Notes: generated from the letters alone by a model not told the origin. Counted from the first letter of the stretch, positions 17,274 through 26,181 are shown. The stretch: 55,226 bases of DNA from an uncultured Traorella sp. (GCF_944327115.1 NZ_CALVGS010000039.1:1-55226), one strand, 5' to 3'. Translations and numbers: made by a program.

Positions 17274-18050
17274 ATGCATGAGATTACATTATTTCAAGGG
17301 ATTCTATTAGCAATCATGGCCTTTATCGTTGGAATGGATTTTTATCTGGAAGTGTTTTTCTGGTTCAGACCTATTATTTGTGGAACACTGACAGGATTGA
17401 TCTTAGGTAATTTGCAGCTTGGACTTGTTTGTGGTGGAGCAGCAGAGCTTGCTTTTGCGGGATTGACGCCTGCTGGAGGTACACAGCCGCCAAATCCTAT
17501 CTTAGCGGGAATCATGGCACCCGTATTGGCTTATTCAACAGGTGTTGAAGCAACCGAAGCTTTAGCTTTGGCTTTGCCATTTAGCTTTTTGATGCAGTAT
17601 GTGGTTTTGATGTTCTGGTCTGGATATTCATTTTTGATGCCGCTTATGGATAAATCATTATCAGAGCTGAATTTTAAAAAATTTAATTTTTTAAGTATCG
17701 GTTCATTGATCTTAGTGGGTATCGTGTATGCGATCATTGTATTCCTATGTGCTTATTTAGCACAGGATGTAATGAGAAATCTCGTAGGAATGATGCCTGA
17801 ATGGCTCTCTCACGGATTTGAAGTATTAGGAGGCGTTTTGCCTGCGATAGGTTTTGCAATGCTGCTCAAGATCATGTTGAAGAGCTGGCTGATTCCATAT
17901 TTGATTTTTGGTTTTATTTTCGCAACCTTCCTTCCATTCAGCAATCTGTTGCCATTGGCACTGACAGCTGTAGGAATGGCGTTGATTGATTATTATCGAC
18001 AGGACAATACCGTTGTGAAAGGAGAGATCGATGATGAAGAAGGAATCTAA
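17274..18050 (+). CDS. PTS mannose/fructose/sorbose-family EIIC
   Basis: A 258-residue integral membrane component forming part of the sugar channel with IID. It contains the conserved GMDFYLEVFFWFRPIICGTL region and GAAELAFAGLTPAGGTQPPNPI, typical of AgaC/ManY. ATG 17274 has AAAGGAGGG upstream; the frame opens 24 codons earlier within the IIB gene without a ribosome site. The final codons overlap the IID gene. Confidence 0.93.
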   Translation: MHEITLFQGILLAIMAFIVGMDFYLEVFFWFRPIICGTLTGLILGNLQLGLVCGGAAELAFAGLTPAGGTQPPNPILAGIMAPVLAYSTGVEATEALALALPFSFLMQYVVLMFWSGYSFLMPLMDKSLSELNFKKFNFLSIGSLILVGIVYAIIVFLCAYLAQDVMRNLVGMMPEWLSHGFEVLGGVLPAIGFAMLLKIMLKSWLIPYLIFGFIFATFLPFSNLLPLALTAVGMALIDYYRQDNTVVKGEIDDEEGI

Positions 18051-18837
18051 TAAAGTAATCACAAAGTCAGATCTTACAAAATTAGGATTAAGATCATCGC
18101 TTGTATGCCTGACCTTTAATTATGAGAGAATGATGGCTTCTGGTTTTACATATGTACAAGTACCTTTATTGAGAAAAATTTATAAAAATGATAAAGAAGG
18201 TTTAAAAGAAGCTTTAGCCGATAATATGGAATTTATCAATACACATCCAAATTTCGTTGGCTTTCTGACAGGTCTGCTTCTATCTTTAGAAGAAGCTCAT
18301 GAAGAAAGAGGCATCATTAAAGGAATCAAGACAGCTTTATATGCACCTTTAGCCGGTATCGGTGATGCCTTATTCTGGTTTACTCTTCTGCCGATAATGG
18401 CGGGTATCTGTTCATCATTTGCGCTAGAAGGCAACATTATCGGACCGATTTTATTTGCACTTGTCTATTTGGCATTGGTAGTTTTACGTATTCCTTTAAC
18501 TCATTTTGGTTATAAGTTAGGAACAAAGTCAATCGAAACGATCAATGAGAATGCCGCCAAGATTTCAAAAGCTGCGGGAATTGTCGGAATCATGGTCATC
18601 GGCGGATTGATTGCTACTTATATCTCTTTACAGCTGACGGTTACCATACCATTAAATGAAGGTATTACATTAGATTTGCAAACAGAAATGCTTGATAAGA
18701 TTTTCCCGAATTTATTGGCAATTACTTATGTAGGTATTCTTTATTATCTTCTTAAGAAAAAGAATATCAAGCCGGTATTATTGATTTTAGGAACGTTTAT
18801 CATTGTTCTGGCATGCTCATACTTTGGTATATTATAG
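18034..18837 (+). CDS. PTS mannose/fructose/sorbose-family EIID
   Basis: A 267-residue membrane component that completes the IIC-IID transport unit. The N-terminus is cytosolic (about 100 residues with GFLTGLLLSLEEAHEE), followed by PLAGIGDALFWFTLLPI, a conserved IID motif, and C-terminal membrane segments. The start at ATG 18034 overlaps the IIC end by 17 bases and follows a GGAGAG site; ATG 18031 is an alternative. Confidence 0.93.
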   Translation: MKKESNKVITKSDLTKLGLRSSLVCLTFNYERMMASGFTYVQVPLLRKIYKNDKEGLKEALADNMEFINTHPNFVGFLTGLLLSLEEAHEERGIIKGIKTALYAPLAGIGDALFWFTLLPIMAGICSSFALEGNIIGPILFALVYLALVVLRIPLTHFGYKLGTKSIETINENAAKISKAAGIVGIMVIGGLIATYISLQLTVTIPLNEGITLDLQTEMLDKIFPNLLAITYVGILYYLLKKKNIKPVLLILGTFIIVLACSYFGIL

Positions 18838-18844
18838 GTGAATT

Positions 18845-19543
18845 ATGAAGTTTATACATGTAAAAGATTATGATGAATTAAGCTTTAAAGCCGCTCAAAT
18901 CATGCTGGATGAATGTAAAGAAAATAATAAAACAAATATTTGTCTGGCTTCAGGTGATTCCCCTAAAAAAACTTATGAATTATTCACTAAGGAAGTACTT
19001 GCCCAACAGATAGATACACGTTTCATGACGATTACAAAGCTTGATGAATGGGTAGGAATAGAAAGAGATTCAGAATTATCCTGTGAGAAATATATACGTA
19101 CTATGGTAGTAGATCCCCTGCATTTACAAGACCGTTTTATTTCATTCTTGCCTGATGGCAATCCTGAAGAGGAAGTAAATAAAGTAAATGCTGAATTGTC
19201 AAAAAAACCTATCGATTTATGTGTGCTGGGATTTGGCAGAAATGGTCATTTAGGCTTGAATGAACCGGCTTCCAATTTATTTGCGCATGCCCATCAGATA
19301 CAAATTTCAGAAGTTACAAAGCATCATCCCATGATCAAAGCTAATCATAGTATTGAATATGGAATGACGATTGGTATGAAGGATATCTTAGATTCTAAAA
19401 AGGTATTGCTTCTTATGAGCGGAGAAGGTAAGAAAAAATTATATCAGGAATTTTTAACTGAAAAAATATCAACTCAGCTTCCTGCAAGCTTTTTATGGCT
19501 TCATTCAAATACGATTGTCATTGTAAGAGATGATCAGTTTTAA
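18845..19543 (+). CDS. Galactosamine/glucosamine-6-phosphate deaminase (AgaI/NagB family)
   Basis: A 232-residue enzyme of the NagB fold that converts an amino-sugar 6-phosphate to keto-sugar 6-phosphate and ammonia. Visible motifs are SGDSPKKTYE for phosphate binding, TKLDEWVG with the active-site acid, and GFGRNGHLGLNEPAS holding the catalytic Asp/His/Glu equivalents. LGLNEP rather than IAFNEP resembles AgaI more than NagB, from memory of these families. It ends the PTS operon, seven bases after IID. No nagA/agaA deacetylase is present, so the imported sugar is probably unacetylated, such as galactosamine. Confidence 0.85.
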   Translation: MKFIHVKDYDELSFKAAQIMLDECKENNKTNICLASGDSPKKTYELFTKEVLAQQIDTRFMTITKLDEWVGIERDSELSCEKYIRTMVVDPLHLQDRFISFLPDGNPEEEVNKVNAELSKKPIDLCVLGFGRNGHLGLNEPASNLFAHAHQIQISEVTKHHPMIKANHSIEYGMTIGMKDILDSKKVLLLMSGEGKKKLYQEFLTEKISTQLPASFLWLHSNTIVIVRDDQF

Positions 19544-19601
19544 AAAGACCTCACAAAATCTATTGAAGTAAAAAAGCTGAACACTGTGAATAAAAATAAA
19601 T

Positions 19602-19644
19602 AAAGGATTGACTGCTATTCTAACAGCCAATCCTTTATTTTAAG
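19602..19644. terminator. Bidirectional terminator after the amino-sugar operon
   Basis: AAAGGATTG (19602-19610) pairs perfectly with CAATCCTTT (19628-19636), with an inner GCT/AGC pair. A T-rich stretch follows on the plus strand and an A-rich stretch precedes, which is a T-run on the minus strand. It separates convergent genes. I see nothing else in the 140 bases to 19780. Confidence 0.7.
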
Positions 19645-19779
19645 ATATACAGATAATTGGATTTTTATGATGAGGGCAGGGAGTCTAAAAAAGATCTGGC
19701 ATCATGACCAGACCAGTTAGAGGAAAAGTTTGAATCACATGATGAAATAGGATATTAATTGAACCATAATCCGATGTGA

Positions 19780-21348
19780 TTATGATTCGATCCACTTAAA
19801 ATGTTTACAAGCATTATATAATCCATCATCTTCAATCCTATCCGTTACATAATCAGCAATATCCAGGCACTGTTGACACGCATTACCCATTGCAATCCCA
19901 ATTTGAGCCTTTTTTAACATTGTGATATCATTTTCACCATCGCCAAAAGCCACAGTGTTTTCACGATCATGACCATAATATTCTGCTACTTTTAGGATGG
20001 CGTTTCCCTTATCAATATTTCCCTGTGTAACTTCATGAGAAATTTTTAAATGAGTTATTAATGAATTTGTAAATATTTTATTCAAATCATCATTTTGGGA
20101 TTCTTCAAAAGGATAATATTGAAGATGAATGACTTTTTCATTTTCATATTTTTTTTCTGGTGGGACCATGCCATACTGATATCTAAATAATTCACGTACA
20201 AACTCAGTAGAATTATAAAGGTAGCTTTTTTCATCAATAGTTACAAAGCGATAGGGAATATGGTTTTTATCCAAATATTTTACTGCCTGACAGACTTCAT
20301 CATGATTTATTTCTTGATAAAAATCGTTGCCATCTATTGTTATATGTCCGCCGGCCAAACGGATAATCGCATCAAACATATTCAGATAATCTTCAGGCAA
20401 ATGAATCATTTCATCACTGCTTCTGCTTGTACAGATGCAACATTTTTTTCCTTTTTTTCTCAACATATGAATGGTGGATATCGTGGATTCAGGTGATGCC
20501 TGAATATCATTTCTAAAAGTAGTGCCATCAATATCAAAAAAGAATATGGTTGAATCAATCGGATCGATTAAGTTATGATCTGCACAGAAAGTATAAATGC
20601 CGGCATTTTCAATTGGATCACAAACAAAATCGGCATATTTTTTTAATTCATCGTTGCCATTTCCTACGGCTACGCCCATTCCGGCAGTCTTAAGCATGCT
20701 AATATCATTTTGGCCATCTCCGAAGCAAAGAATTTCATTTAAATCTAAACCATAATATTTACTGAAATATTTAATACCATATGCTTTATCAATATTTTTA
20801 GGATTCATATGGCCATTATTACCCCAGGTTTCTAAACTGTTTTCACCAACCAGATCAATAATTTCTTGTGTCTGTTTTTCATTTGCGTCATAGTAGACAA
20901 TATTACATAATGTTTCTCCGTTCCATTTTTGAACAGTTGGGCATTCACCGTCCCAGTCTAAATGATGTTTTTTTATTCTTTCACTCGGTTCACTGGAAAA
21001 ATGGGGGTTACCTTCCACAGGTGTCCATAAATAATACAGGTTCTCTTGCTGATCAAGATAATCTATATACGTCTTTGCATCAGATTCATCAATTTTTTCA
21101 ATGTGTAAGACTTTTCCATTTCTGATATAAATAGATCCTGTTCCTGCGATGATCATATCAAAGTCATCAAAAATATGTTCAGGTAAAGAAGAAAACTCCC
21201 TTGGAAAACGTGACGTGCACACGCCTAAAATATATCCATTTTCTTTTAATTTTTTTATTGTATATTTTGTAAGTTCAGGTACCCTGTTTAGCTTATGTGA
21301 ATATAATGTATCATCTACATCAAATATTATTCCTCTAATGTCTTTCAT
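19780..21348 (-). CDS. Tandem HAD (Cof-type) phosphatase, two fused domains
   Basis: A 522-residue protein made of two homologous HAD subclass IIB (Cof/YbjI-like) phosphatases in one frame. Domain 1 (about 1-262) has FDVDDTLY with Asp10 and Asp12, VCTSR, and GDGQNDISMLK (211-220). Domain 2 (about 266-522) has FDIDGTTF with Asp272 and Asp274, ICTSR, and GDGENDITMLK. Both keep all four catalytic motifs and a cap insert, so both could be active sugar-phosphate or FMN-type phosphatases. A single domain is normally 260-280 residues. It lies between two amino-sugar operons, so a role in detoxifying or overflow of sugar phosphates is conceivable but unproven. Confidence 0.88.
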   Translation of the reverse strand: MKDIRGIIFDVDDTLYSHKLNRVPELTKYTIKKLKENGYILGVCTSRFPREFSSLPEHIFDDFDMIIAGTGSIYIRNGKVLHIEKIDESDAKTYIDYLDQQENLYYLWTPVEGNPHFSSEPSERIKKHHLDWDGECPTVQKWNGETLCNIVYYDANEKQTQEIIDLVGENSLETWGNNGHMNPKNIDKAYGIKYFSKYYGLDLNEILCFGDGQNDISMLKTAGMGVAVGNGNDELKKYADFVCDPIENAGIYTFCADHNLIDPIDSTIFFFDIDGTTFRNDIQASPESTISTIHMLRKKGKKCCICTSRSSDEMIHLPEDYLNMFDAIIRLAGGHITIDGNDFYQEINHDEVCQAVKYLDKNHIPYRFVTIDEKSYLYNSTEFVRELFRYQYGMVPPEKKYENEKVIHLQYYPFEESQNDDLNKIFTNSLITHLKISHEVTQGNIDKGNAILKVAEYYGHDRENTVAFGDGENDITMLKKAQIGIAMGNACQQCLDIADYVTDRIEDDGLYNACKHFKWIES

Positions 21349-21449
21349 AAAAACCTCCGATATAAACTTATAATAAATGTTTTAAACTTTGTAGTAAAGA
21401 GAATTATATCCGTTTTAACTAAAATATATCATTATCTAAAATAGTAAAA

Positions 21450-21488
21450 AAACATGTATAAGATCTTATTAGGATTTTACACATGTTT
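21450..21488 (-). terminator. Terminator of the murQP operon
   Basis: On the minus strand AAACATGTGTAA pairs with TTATACATGTTT around a GATC-containing inner stem, followed by T7. It lies just after the murP stop. Confidence 0.7.
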
Positions 21489-21508
21489 ATAAATATCATT
21501 GACTTATA

Positions 21509-22924
21509 TTAAACGCTTAGTACGTCACTGTCTTTAATGACCATTTTAGTGATAATAAAGCCGGCTGCATATGAGATGACAAGACCGATAAAGTAATTCA
21601 TCATACCGTTTGTTCCCTGCATCAGAGGTATGGCTACCATGCCGCTAGGACCCCATGCATTGGCAAGCACCTGTGTAAACATGATATAAGCGCCTCCAAA
21701 ACCTGCACCTAAGCCTGCTGTGATAAATGGTTTAAACATCGGTAATGTAACACCGTAGATCAATGGTTCTCCAACACCTAAGAAACCGGCTGGAAGAGCA
21801 CCTGTGATGATTCCCTGCAAACGTTTGTTGCCAACTTTTTTGGCCACCATATAGATAGCAATAGCAGCTCCAACCTGACCGGCACCTGCCATGGCAAGCA
21901 CTGGGAATAATGATACGCCACCCATTGCTTCAAGCTGTACGGCGTATATCGGGATCAGGCCATGATGCAAGCCAAGCAATACCATCGGCAGGAAGATCGC
22001 TGATAAGATAAAGCCGCTGATGATACGGATGAATGGATTCGTTGAGTTGATGATGATGCTTAAAACTGAAACGAGGCCATCACTGACAAAGCCTGCCAAA
22101 GGCATGATCACAAAGATGAAGATAACACCGGCAATCAACAGACTTGTAAATGGTGTAATGATAAGATCTAAGACATCCGGTACACGTTTGCGGATATTTT
22201 TCTCGATGATTGATAAGATCCATACACCGAAAATAACGCCAATGATACCACCTTTACCTGTTGTTAATACAGATTCCAAAGGGACTGCTTCATTATATAA
22301 TCCTAACATCGTAGAGATATCGATCAAAGCGGCTCCGATGCTCATACCACCGATCATACCGCCAAGTGCCGGTGTTGCTCCAAAGACTTCAGCGGAACGA
22401 ATACCTGTGAAGATGGCAAAATAACCCAAAAAGGCAGTTCCAAAGAGTGAGAAGATCAGTTGGATCATTCTGAAGATATCTCCGGAAAGCATACCATCAC
22501 TCATCAGCTGACCAATCAGAGAAGCAAAACCGTTAAATAAGCCGGCAGCAATAACAGCCGGAATCAGCGGAATAAAGATTTCCGCAATCAGTTTTATGAC
22601 ATCTTTAAGCTTATTACTTTTTTGAGTGCTTTTAATGGCTGATTTATTTTCCTGCCAATCACCGCTCTCTTTTGGAAGACCCAGTTCCTGAATACAGATA
22701 TCCGTGATCTTTTTTGCTTTTCCCGGGCCTAATACGATCTGATAGCTGTCATGATCGATCACAAGTCCTAAAACACCTTCGGTATTTTTGATTCCCTCGG
22801 CATCTATTTTTGATACATCTTTGCATACAACTCTCAAACGAGTCATGCAATTTGCTGCTTTGACGACATTTTCCTTGCCGCCAAGTAATTCCACAAGTCT
22901 TTTCGCAAGATCCAAGTTTGACAT
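21509..22924 (-). CDS. murP: PTS N-acetylmuramic acid transporter subunit EIIBC
   Basis: A 471-residue glucose-family PTS permease. The N-terminal EIIB domain (1 to about 85) has the phosphocysteine Cys26 in NCMTRLR; a linker of about 25 residues leads to an EIIC domain with about ten membrane segments, including GHHGLIPI-like LGLHHGLIP and GVGEPLIYGV. No EIIA domain is attached, as in MurP, so EIIA-Glc from elsewhere is needed. The assignment to N-acetylmuramic acid rests on the immediately upstream murQ gene, two bases away; alone it could be a sucrose- or trehalose-type EIIBC. GAGGAGGAATAA-type ribosome site lies in the end of murQ. Confidence 0.9.
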   Translation of the reverse strand: MSNLDLAKRLVELLGGKENVVKAANCMTRLRVVCKDVSKIDAEGIKNTEGVLGLVIDHDSYQIVLGPGKAKKITDICIQELGLPKESGDWQENKSAIKSTQKSNKLKDVIKLIAEIFIPLIPAVIAAGLFNGFASLIGQLMSDGMLSGDIFRMIQLIFSLFGTAFLGYFAIFTGIRSAEVFGATPALGGMIGGMSIGAALIDISTMLGLYNEAVPLESVLTTGKGGIIGVIFGVWILSIIEKNIRKRVPDVLDLIITPFTSLLIAGVIFIFVIMPLAGFVSDGLVSVLSIIINSTNPFIRIISGFILSAIFLPMVLLGLHHGLIPIYAVQLEAMGGVSLFPVLAMAGAGQVGAAIAIYMVAKKVGNKRLQGIITGALPAGFLGVGEPLIYGVTLPMFKPFITAGLGAGFGGAYIMFTQVLANAWGPSGMVAIPLMQGTNGMMNYFIGLVISYAAGFIITKMVIKDSDVLSV

Positions 22925-22926
22925 AT

Positions 22927-23829
22927 TTATTCCTCCTCGTCAATTAAATCCTGAATACGTCCGTTCACTTTCATTAAGGCTTCCTTAGCCTGCGAAGAGT
23001 CACAGTCAAGCAAAATCATAGCGATTGCAAGGCGGACATTTCCTTTAGATTCCTTTAGCGCATGTAACGCTGTTTCTTTTGAGCAGCAAGTAACGCTGCA
23101 AACAATGTTTGTGCCGCGTGAGAACAGCTTTTCATTGCTCATCTTTACATCTACCATATAATTCTGATAGATTTTACCGATACGGATCATACTGATCGTT
23201 GAAATCATGTTCAATACCATTTTAGTAGCAGTTGCTGCTTTTAAACGGGTGGAACCCGTCAATACTTCCGGTCCTGTTACGATTTCAACTGTTAATGGGG
23301 TAATCTTTGAAATTTCACTATGTGGATTACATACGATCGCACATGTTGCCGCATGTACGCTTTGCGCGTATTTTAATCCTCCAATGACATAAGGTGTACG
23401 ACCACTGGCAGCAATGCCGATTACGACATCTTTCTCAGACAGCTGTATGTTACGTAATTCTTCTTCACCCAGCTCTTCAGAATCCTCAGCGCCTTCAACG
23501 GCCTTTACAAAAGCTGCATCCCCACCGGCAATCAAACCGATCACGGTATTCGTGTCAACATTAAATGTCGGCGGACATTCCACAGCATCCAAGACCCCTA
23601 AGCGGCCACTGGTGCCTGCACCCATATAAATGATGCGGCCATTGCTTTCAAGTGCTTCACTGGTCAGTGCAATGACCTGCGCAATCATGTCATATTGGCT
23701 TTCAATACATCTTACGGCATTGTAGTCCTCTTGATTCATGATTTTGATAGCTTCCTGAATACTCATAGAACTGAAATTCTTCGTATTAGGATTTGTCTGT
23801 TCAGTTACCATCTTTGATAAATCAATCAT
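22927..23829 (-). CDS. murQ: N-acetylmuramic acid 6-phosphate etherase
   Basis: A 300-residue SIS-fold lyase that cleaves the lactyl ether of MurNAc-6-phosphate, giving GlcNAc-6-phosphate and D-lactate, in cell-wall recycling. Conserved features: YMGAGTSGRLGVLDA for phosphate binding, ECPPTF with the catalytic Glu, AGGDAAF, IAASGRTPYVIGGL and the C-terminal helical part. Length matches the family. First gene of the murQP operon; AGGAGGT precedes the ATG. The product would enter the GlcNAc-6-P pathway, whose nagA is not in the window. Confidence 0.96.
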   Translation of the reverse strand: MIDLSKMVTEQTNPNTKNFSSMSIQEAIKIMNQEDYNAVRCIESQYDMIAQVIALTSEALESNGRIIYMGAGTSGRLGVLDAVECPPTFNVDTNTVIGLIAGGDAAFVKAVEGAEDSEELGEEELRNIQLSEKDVVIGIAASGRTPYVIGGLKYAQSVHAATCAIVCNPHSEISKITPLTVEIVTGPEVLTGSTRLKAATATKMVLNMISTISMIRIGKIYQNYMVDVKMSNEKLFSRGTNIVCSVTCCSKETALHALKESKGNVRLAIAMILLDCDSSQAKEALMKVNGRIQDLIDEEE

Positions 23830-23849
23830 CCGCTTTACCTCCTGACCTC

Positions 23850-23878
23850 ACTATAAACATAAACGCTTACATTTACAA
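23850..23878 (-). promoter_or_regulatory. murQP promoter with embedded CcpA (cre-like) site
   Basis: On the minus strand TTGTAA (23873-23878) and TATAGT (23850-23855) are 17 bases apart. The spacer holds TGTAAGCGTTTATG (23858-23871), whose plus-strand reading CATAAACGCTTACA matches 12 of 14 positions of the cre consensus TGWAANCGNTNWCA. CcpA bound here would block RNA polymerase directly. Confidence 0.6.
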
Positions 23879-23930
23879 TAAACGACAAGGATTATGAAAC
23901 AAAGTACCATATATTGACATCAAATTAATA

Positions 23931-24776
23931 CTAAGTTCCAGATTTTTCCAATAATTGATTTGTAGAAATGATTTTATCCATTGAGCTATCATGCATTTTT
24001 GTCAGATAGGCATGATAAAGAATATCAACGATACACAGCTGTGAAATCCTGCTGGAGCTCGCACTGATACGCAATGAAGCCTCACTGTCAGGCACATATA
24101 AATTATAATCACTCAAAGAGAGCAGCTTGCTGGTTCCATATTTGGTAACAGCAATTAAAATACCGCCTCTTTCTTTTATATTATGAGCAATTTCAATCAT
24201 TTCCTTGGTCAGCCCCGAATAAGAAAAGATGATTCCCAGATCTTTCTTTTCAAAATTCGTAGAATGAACCAGCTGTAAATGAATATCTTCATAGAGAAAG
24301 GTTCTCTTGCTGATCCGCTCAAATTTCTGCTGGAAATCTTTTGCGACCAAAAAGCTTGCGCCAATGCCGAATAAACTGATGAAAGAAGAATTTACTAAGA
24401 GATGAATGATGATTTCTAATTCATCCATATCTAAAAGAGCATATGTATTTTGAATGGAACGTATGTTCTCATTAAGCACAAGAGGTATGACCCTTAATGT
24501 GCTTGTCAGATCTTCGATTTTGCTTTGCATCAGCTCTTCATTAAACTGAAGGTCGTTCATCAATGCCAGCTTTAATTCCCGAAAGCCTTTAAAGCCATTT
24601 TTCTTGCACACACGTACGATCGTTGAAGCACTGCAATAATTTTGTTTTGCTAATGTGTGTATATCCATTTCGATTGCTTCACGGGTATGATTGAGGACGA
24701 AAAGCAGAAATTCACGCTCACTTTCAGTAGCATGCTGCTTATAATAGATTTCAAGACGATATAATGTTTTTTTCAT
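23931..24776 (-). CDS. RpiR-family transcriptional regulator (MurR-like)
   Basis: A 281-residue regulator with an N-terminal RpiR helix-turn-helix (about 1-80, with NYCSASTIVRVCKKNGFKGF) and a C-terminal SIS domain (about 120-260, FGIGASFLVAKDF and FSYSGLTKEM) that binds phosphosugars. It is upstream of murQP on the same strand with its own spacing of about 100 bases to the murQ promoter, so it probably senses MurNAc-6-phosphate and controls murQP. I start at ATG 24776 with GATGAGG upstream. The open frame continues 71 codons further, but that part overlaps the next gene and lacks family similarity. Confidence 0.87.
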   Translation of the reverse strand: MKKTLYRLEIYYKQHATESEREFLLFVLNHTREAIEMDIHTLAKQNYCSASTIVRVCKKNGFKGFRELKLALMNDLQFNEELMQSKIEDLTSTLRVIPLVLNENIRSIQNTYALLDMDELEIIIHLLVNSSFISLFGIGASFLVAKDFQQKFERISKRTFLYEDIHLQLVHSTNFEKKDLGIIFSYSGLTKEMIEIAHNIKERGGILIAVTKYGTSKLLSLSDYNLYVPDSEASLRISASSSRISQLCIVDILYHAYLTKMHDSSMDKIISTNQLLEKSGT

Positions 24777-24870
24777 ATAAGCCTCATCTTTCATCTCCAT
24801 TATAACTTGAATCAAGATAAAATACCTGAAAGCTGACTGTAAAGCATCATAAAAGACAGGATATACCTGT

Positions 24871-25704
24871 CTAAAGACGTTCAAAGAAAGTTTTACGTAA
24901 ATCTGTGATACGGATGTGAATGTCGGATAAGTCAATTTGATCATGAATGAGCTTCCCTTTTTCATACCATTCAAGAGGAAATAGTTCATATCCTATATAC
25001 AGGCCGTCTTTAACTAAATGTTTGGAGTTCTGTGTTAACGGATAATACTGGTTATCAAGCACTTGTACCTGACCGATTGTTTTATAATGAATTTGAGCTT
25101 GCTCATTGACGACCCTTTGATCAAGAAGCAAGATCATTGCTTCATCTGTATCACATTTTCCTTCAGAATAAAAATTGAGGAGATAGAAATTATCTTTTTC
25201 TGTGATTTCACTGATGGTCAGTTTGCAATCATCATCCTGATAAACAAGAAAGTCTTGATATGTACGTAAGTCTTTCGTTAAATCCAAAGTAAATTCAATA
25301 TCATGGATATTTTCATGTTTGACCAGATAGTGAGAATCATACATGATATAGGTTAAACCGTTTTGTTTTATTTGATAATTACTACTTAGTACATAGTGAA
25401 TCACATACTGATAACCGGCCAATAAACAACCACCGATTATTAAAACAGATAAAAAGGCATATTTTAAACGTTTGTTTCTTTGTGTTTTCTGATCATTCAT
25501 GGAAGATAACAAATTATTGTAGAATTCATGAAAATCGTGATGAATAAAATCATCCGCTGGCTTGCCTTCCTTTTGAGCATCTAAGAAAACCTCATGAAGA
25601 TCATCAAGAACCTGATCTGTCTTTTTATAATCAGCTAAATCAAAATATAATTTTCTTCTGATCTTCTTTAATAGTTTTTTATAATCGTGATTGAGTTCAT
25701 ACAT
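24871..25704 (-). CDS. Membrane protein of unknown function, PadR operon partner
   Basis: A 277-residue protein that I do not recognise. Residues 1-80 are charged and cytosolic, with a helical stretch YKKLLKKIRRKLYFDLADY. One membrane segment spans about 82-106, followed by about 170 residues outside the cell rich in beta-type sequence. The start is preceded by AAGGAGG lying within the end of the padR gene, so translation is coupled. In Bacillota many PadR regulators are paired with single-pass proteins whose N-terminal part binds or modulates envelope-stress signalling; that is the likeliest role but is inference. Confidence 0.7.
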   Translation of the reverse strand: MYELNHDYKKLLKKIRRKLYFDLADYKKTDQVLDDLHEVFLDAQKEGKPADDFIHHDFHEFYNNLLSSMNDQKTQRNKRLKYAFLSVLIIGGCLLAGYQYVIHYVLSSNYQIKQNGLTYIMYDSHYLVKHENIHDIEFTLDLTKDLRTYQDFLVYQDDDCKLTISEITEKDNFYLLNFYSEGKCDTDEAMILLLDQRVVNEQAQIHYKTIGQVQVLDNQYYPLTQNSKHLVKDGLYIGYELFPLEWYEKGKLIHDQIDLSDIHIRITDLRKTFFERL

Positions 25705-25705
25705 A

Positions 25706-26023
25706 TTATTCCTCCTTCATGATATGATTGACAGTTTTATATAAATGATTCCAGCTTTCTTCAAAGTTTTTAAGTTCCTGCTTGCCTTTTTCATTTAATC
25801 GATAATATTTTCGATGAGGACCATATTCAGTTTTGATTTTTTTGATTTCAAATAAATTTTCTTTTTCTAGGCGAATCAATAAGGGAAAGATCGTACCTTC
25901 AGTGATATTATTAAATCCATGGCTGTTTAATATTTCAAGAATCTCTTTTGAAAAATGATAGTCATTTTCAACAACTTTTAAAACACAGCCTTCCAGGATT
26001 CCTTTTAACATTTGTGTCTGCAT
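25706..26023 (-). CDS. PadR-family transcriptional regulator
   Basis: A 105-residue winged-helix repressor of the PadR type. Recognisable pieces are LKGILEGCVLKVVE at the N-terminus, GFNNITEGTIFPLLIRLEKENL as the recognition helix and wing, and GPHRKYYRLNEKGKQEL, the classic PadR signature. It is co-transcribed with the membrane protein gene that starts one base after its stop. A palindrome directly upstream is a candidate site for self-repression. Confidence 0.92.
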   Translation of the reverse strand: MQTQMLKGILEGCVLKVVENDYHFSKEILEILNSHGFNNITEGTIFPLLIRLEKENLFEIKKIKTEYGPHRKYYRLNEKGKQELKNFEESWNHLYKTVNHIMKEE

Positions 26024-26031
26024 ATAGCTAC

Positions 26032-26087
26032 CTTGTAATACAAGTTACCTTTCAATCATATTATATCGCTTTCTTAACTTTTGTCAA
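26032..26087 (-). promoter_or_regulatory. padR promoter and palindromic operator
   Basis: On the minus strand a near-ideal promoter is seen, TTGACA (26082-26087), 16 bases, TATAAT (26060-26065). Between it and the padR ATG lies the perfect palindrome CTTGTA-A-TACAAG (26032-26044), flanked by the longer imperfect repeat TACC...GTTACC. It would sit about 15-25 bases after the transcription start. Confidence 0.65.
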
Positions 26088-26181
26088 TGTATCATGATAT
26101 TTTCCAGCTGTTAGCTGTTTTCCTATTCTTCTTTTCTCATTTCTTAAAATGTGCTAAACTATATGAAAAGAGGGTGAGCCT

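Noticed and set aside
19645-19779. Short gap between the convergent genes checked for a tRNA or small gene
   Set aside because: No cloverleaf, ribosome site or open frame of note.
24777-24989. Longer start for the RpiR regulator
   Set aside because: The extra 71 codons overlap the neighbouring gene, lack a ribosome site and do not look like the RpiR N-terminus.
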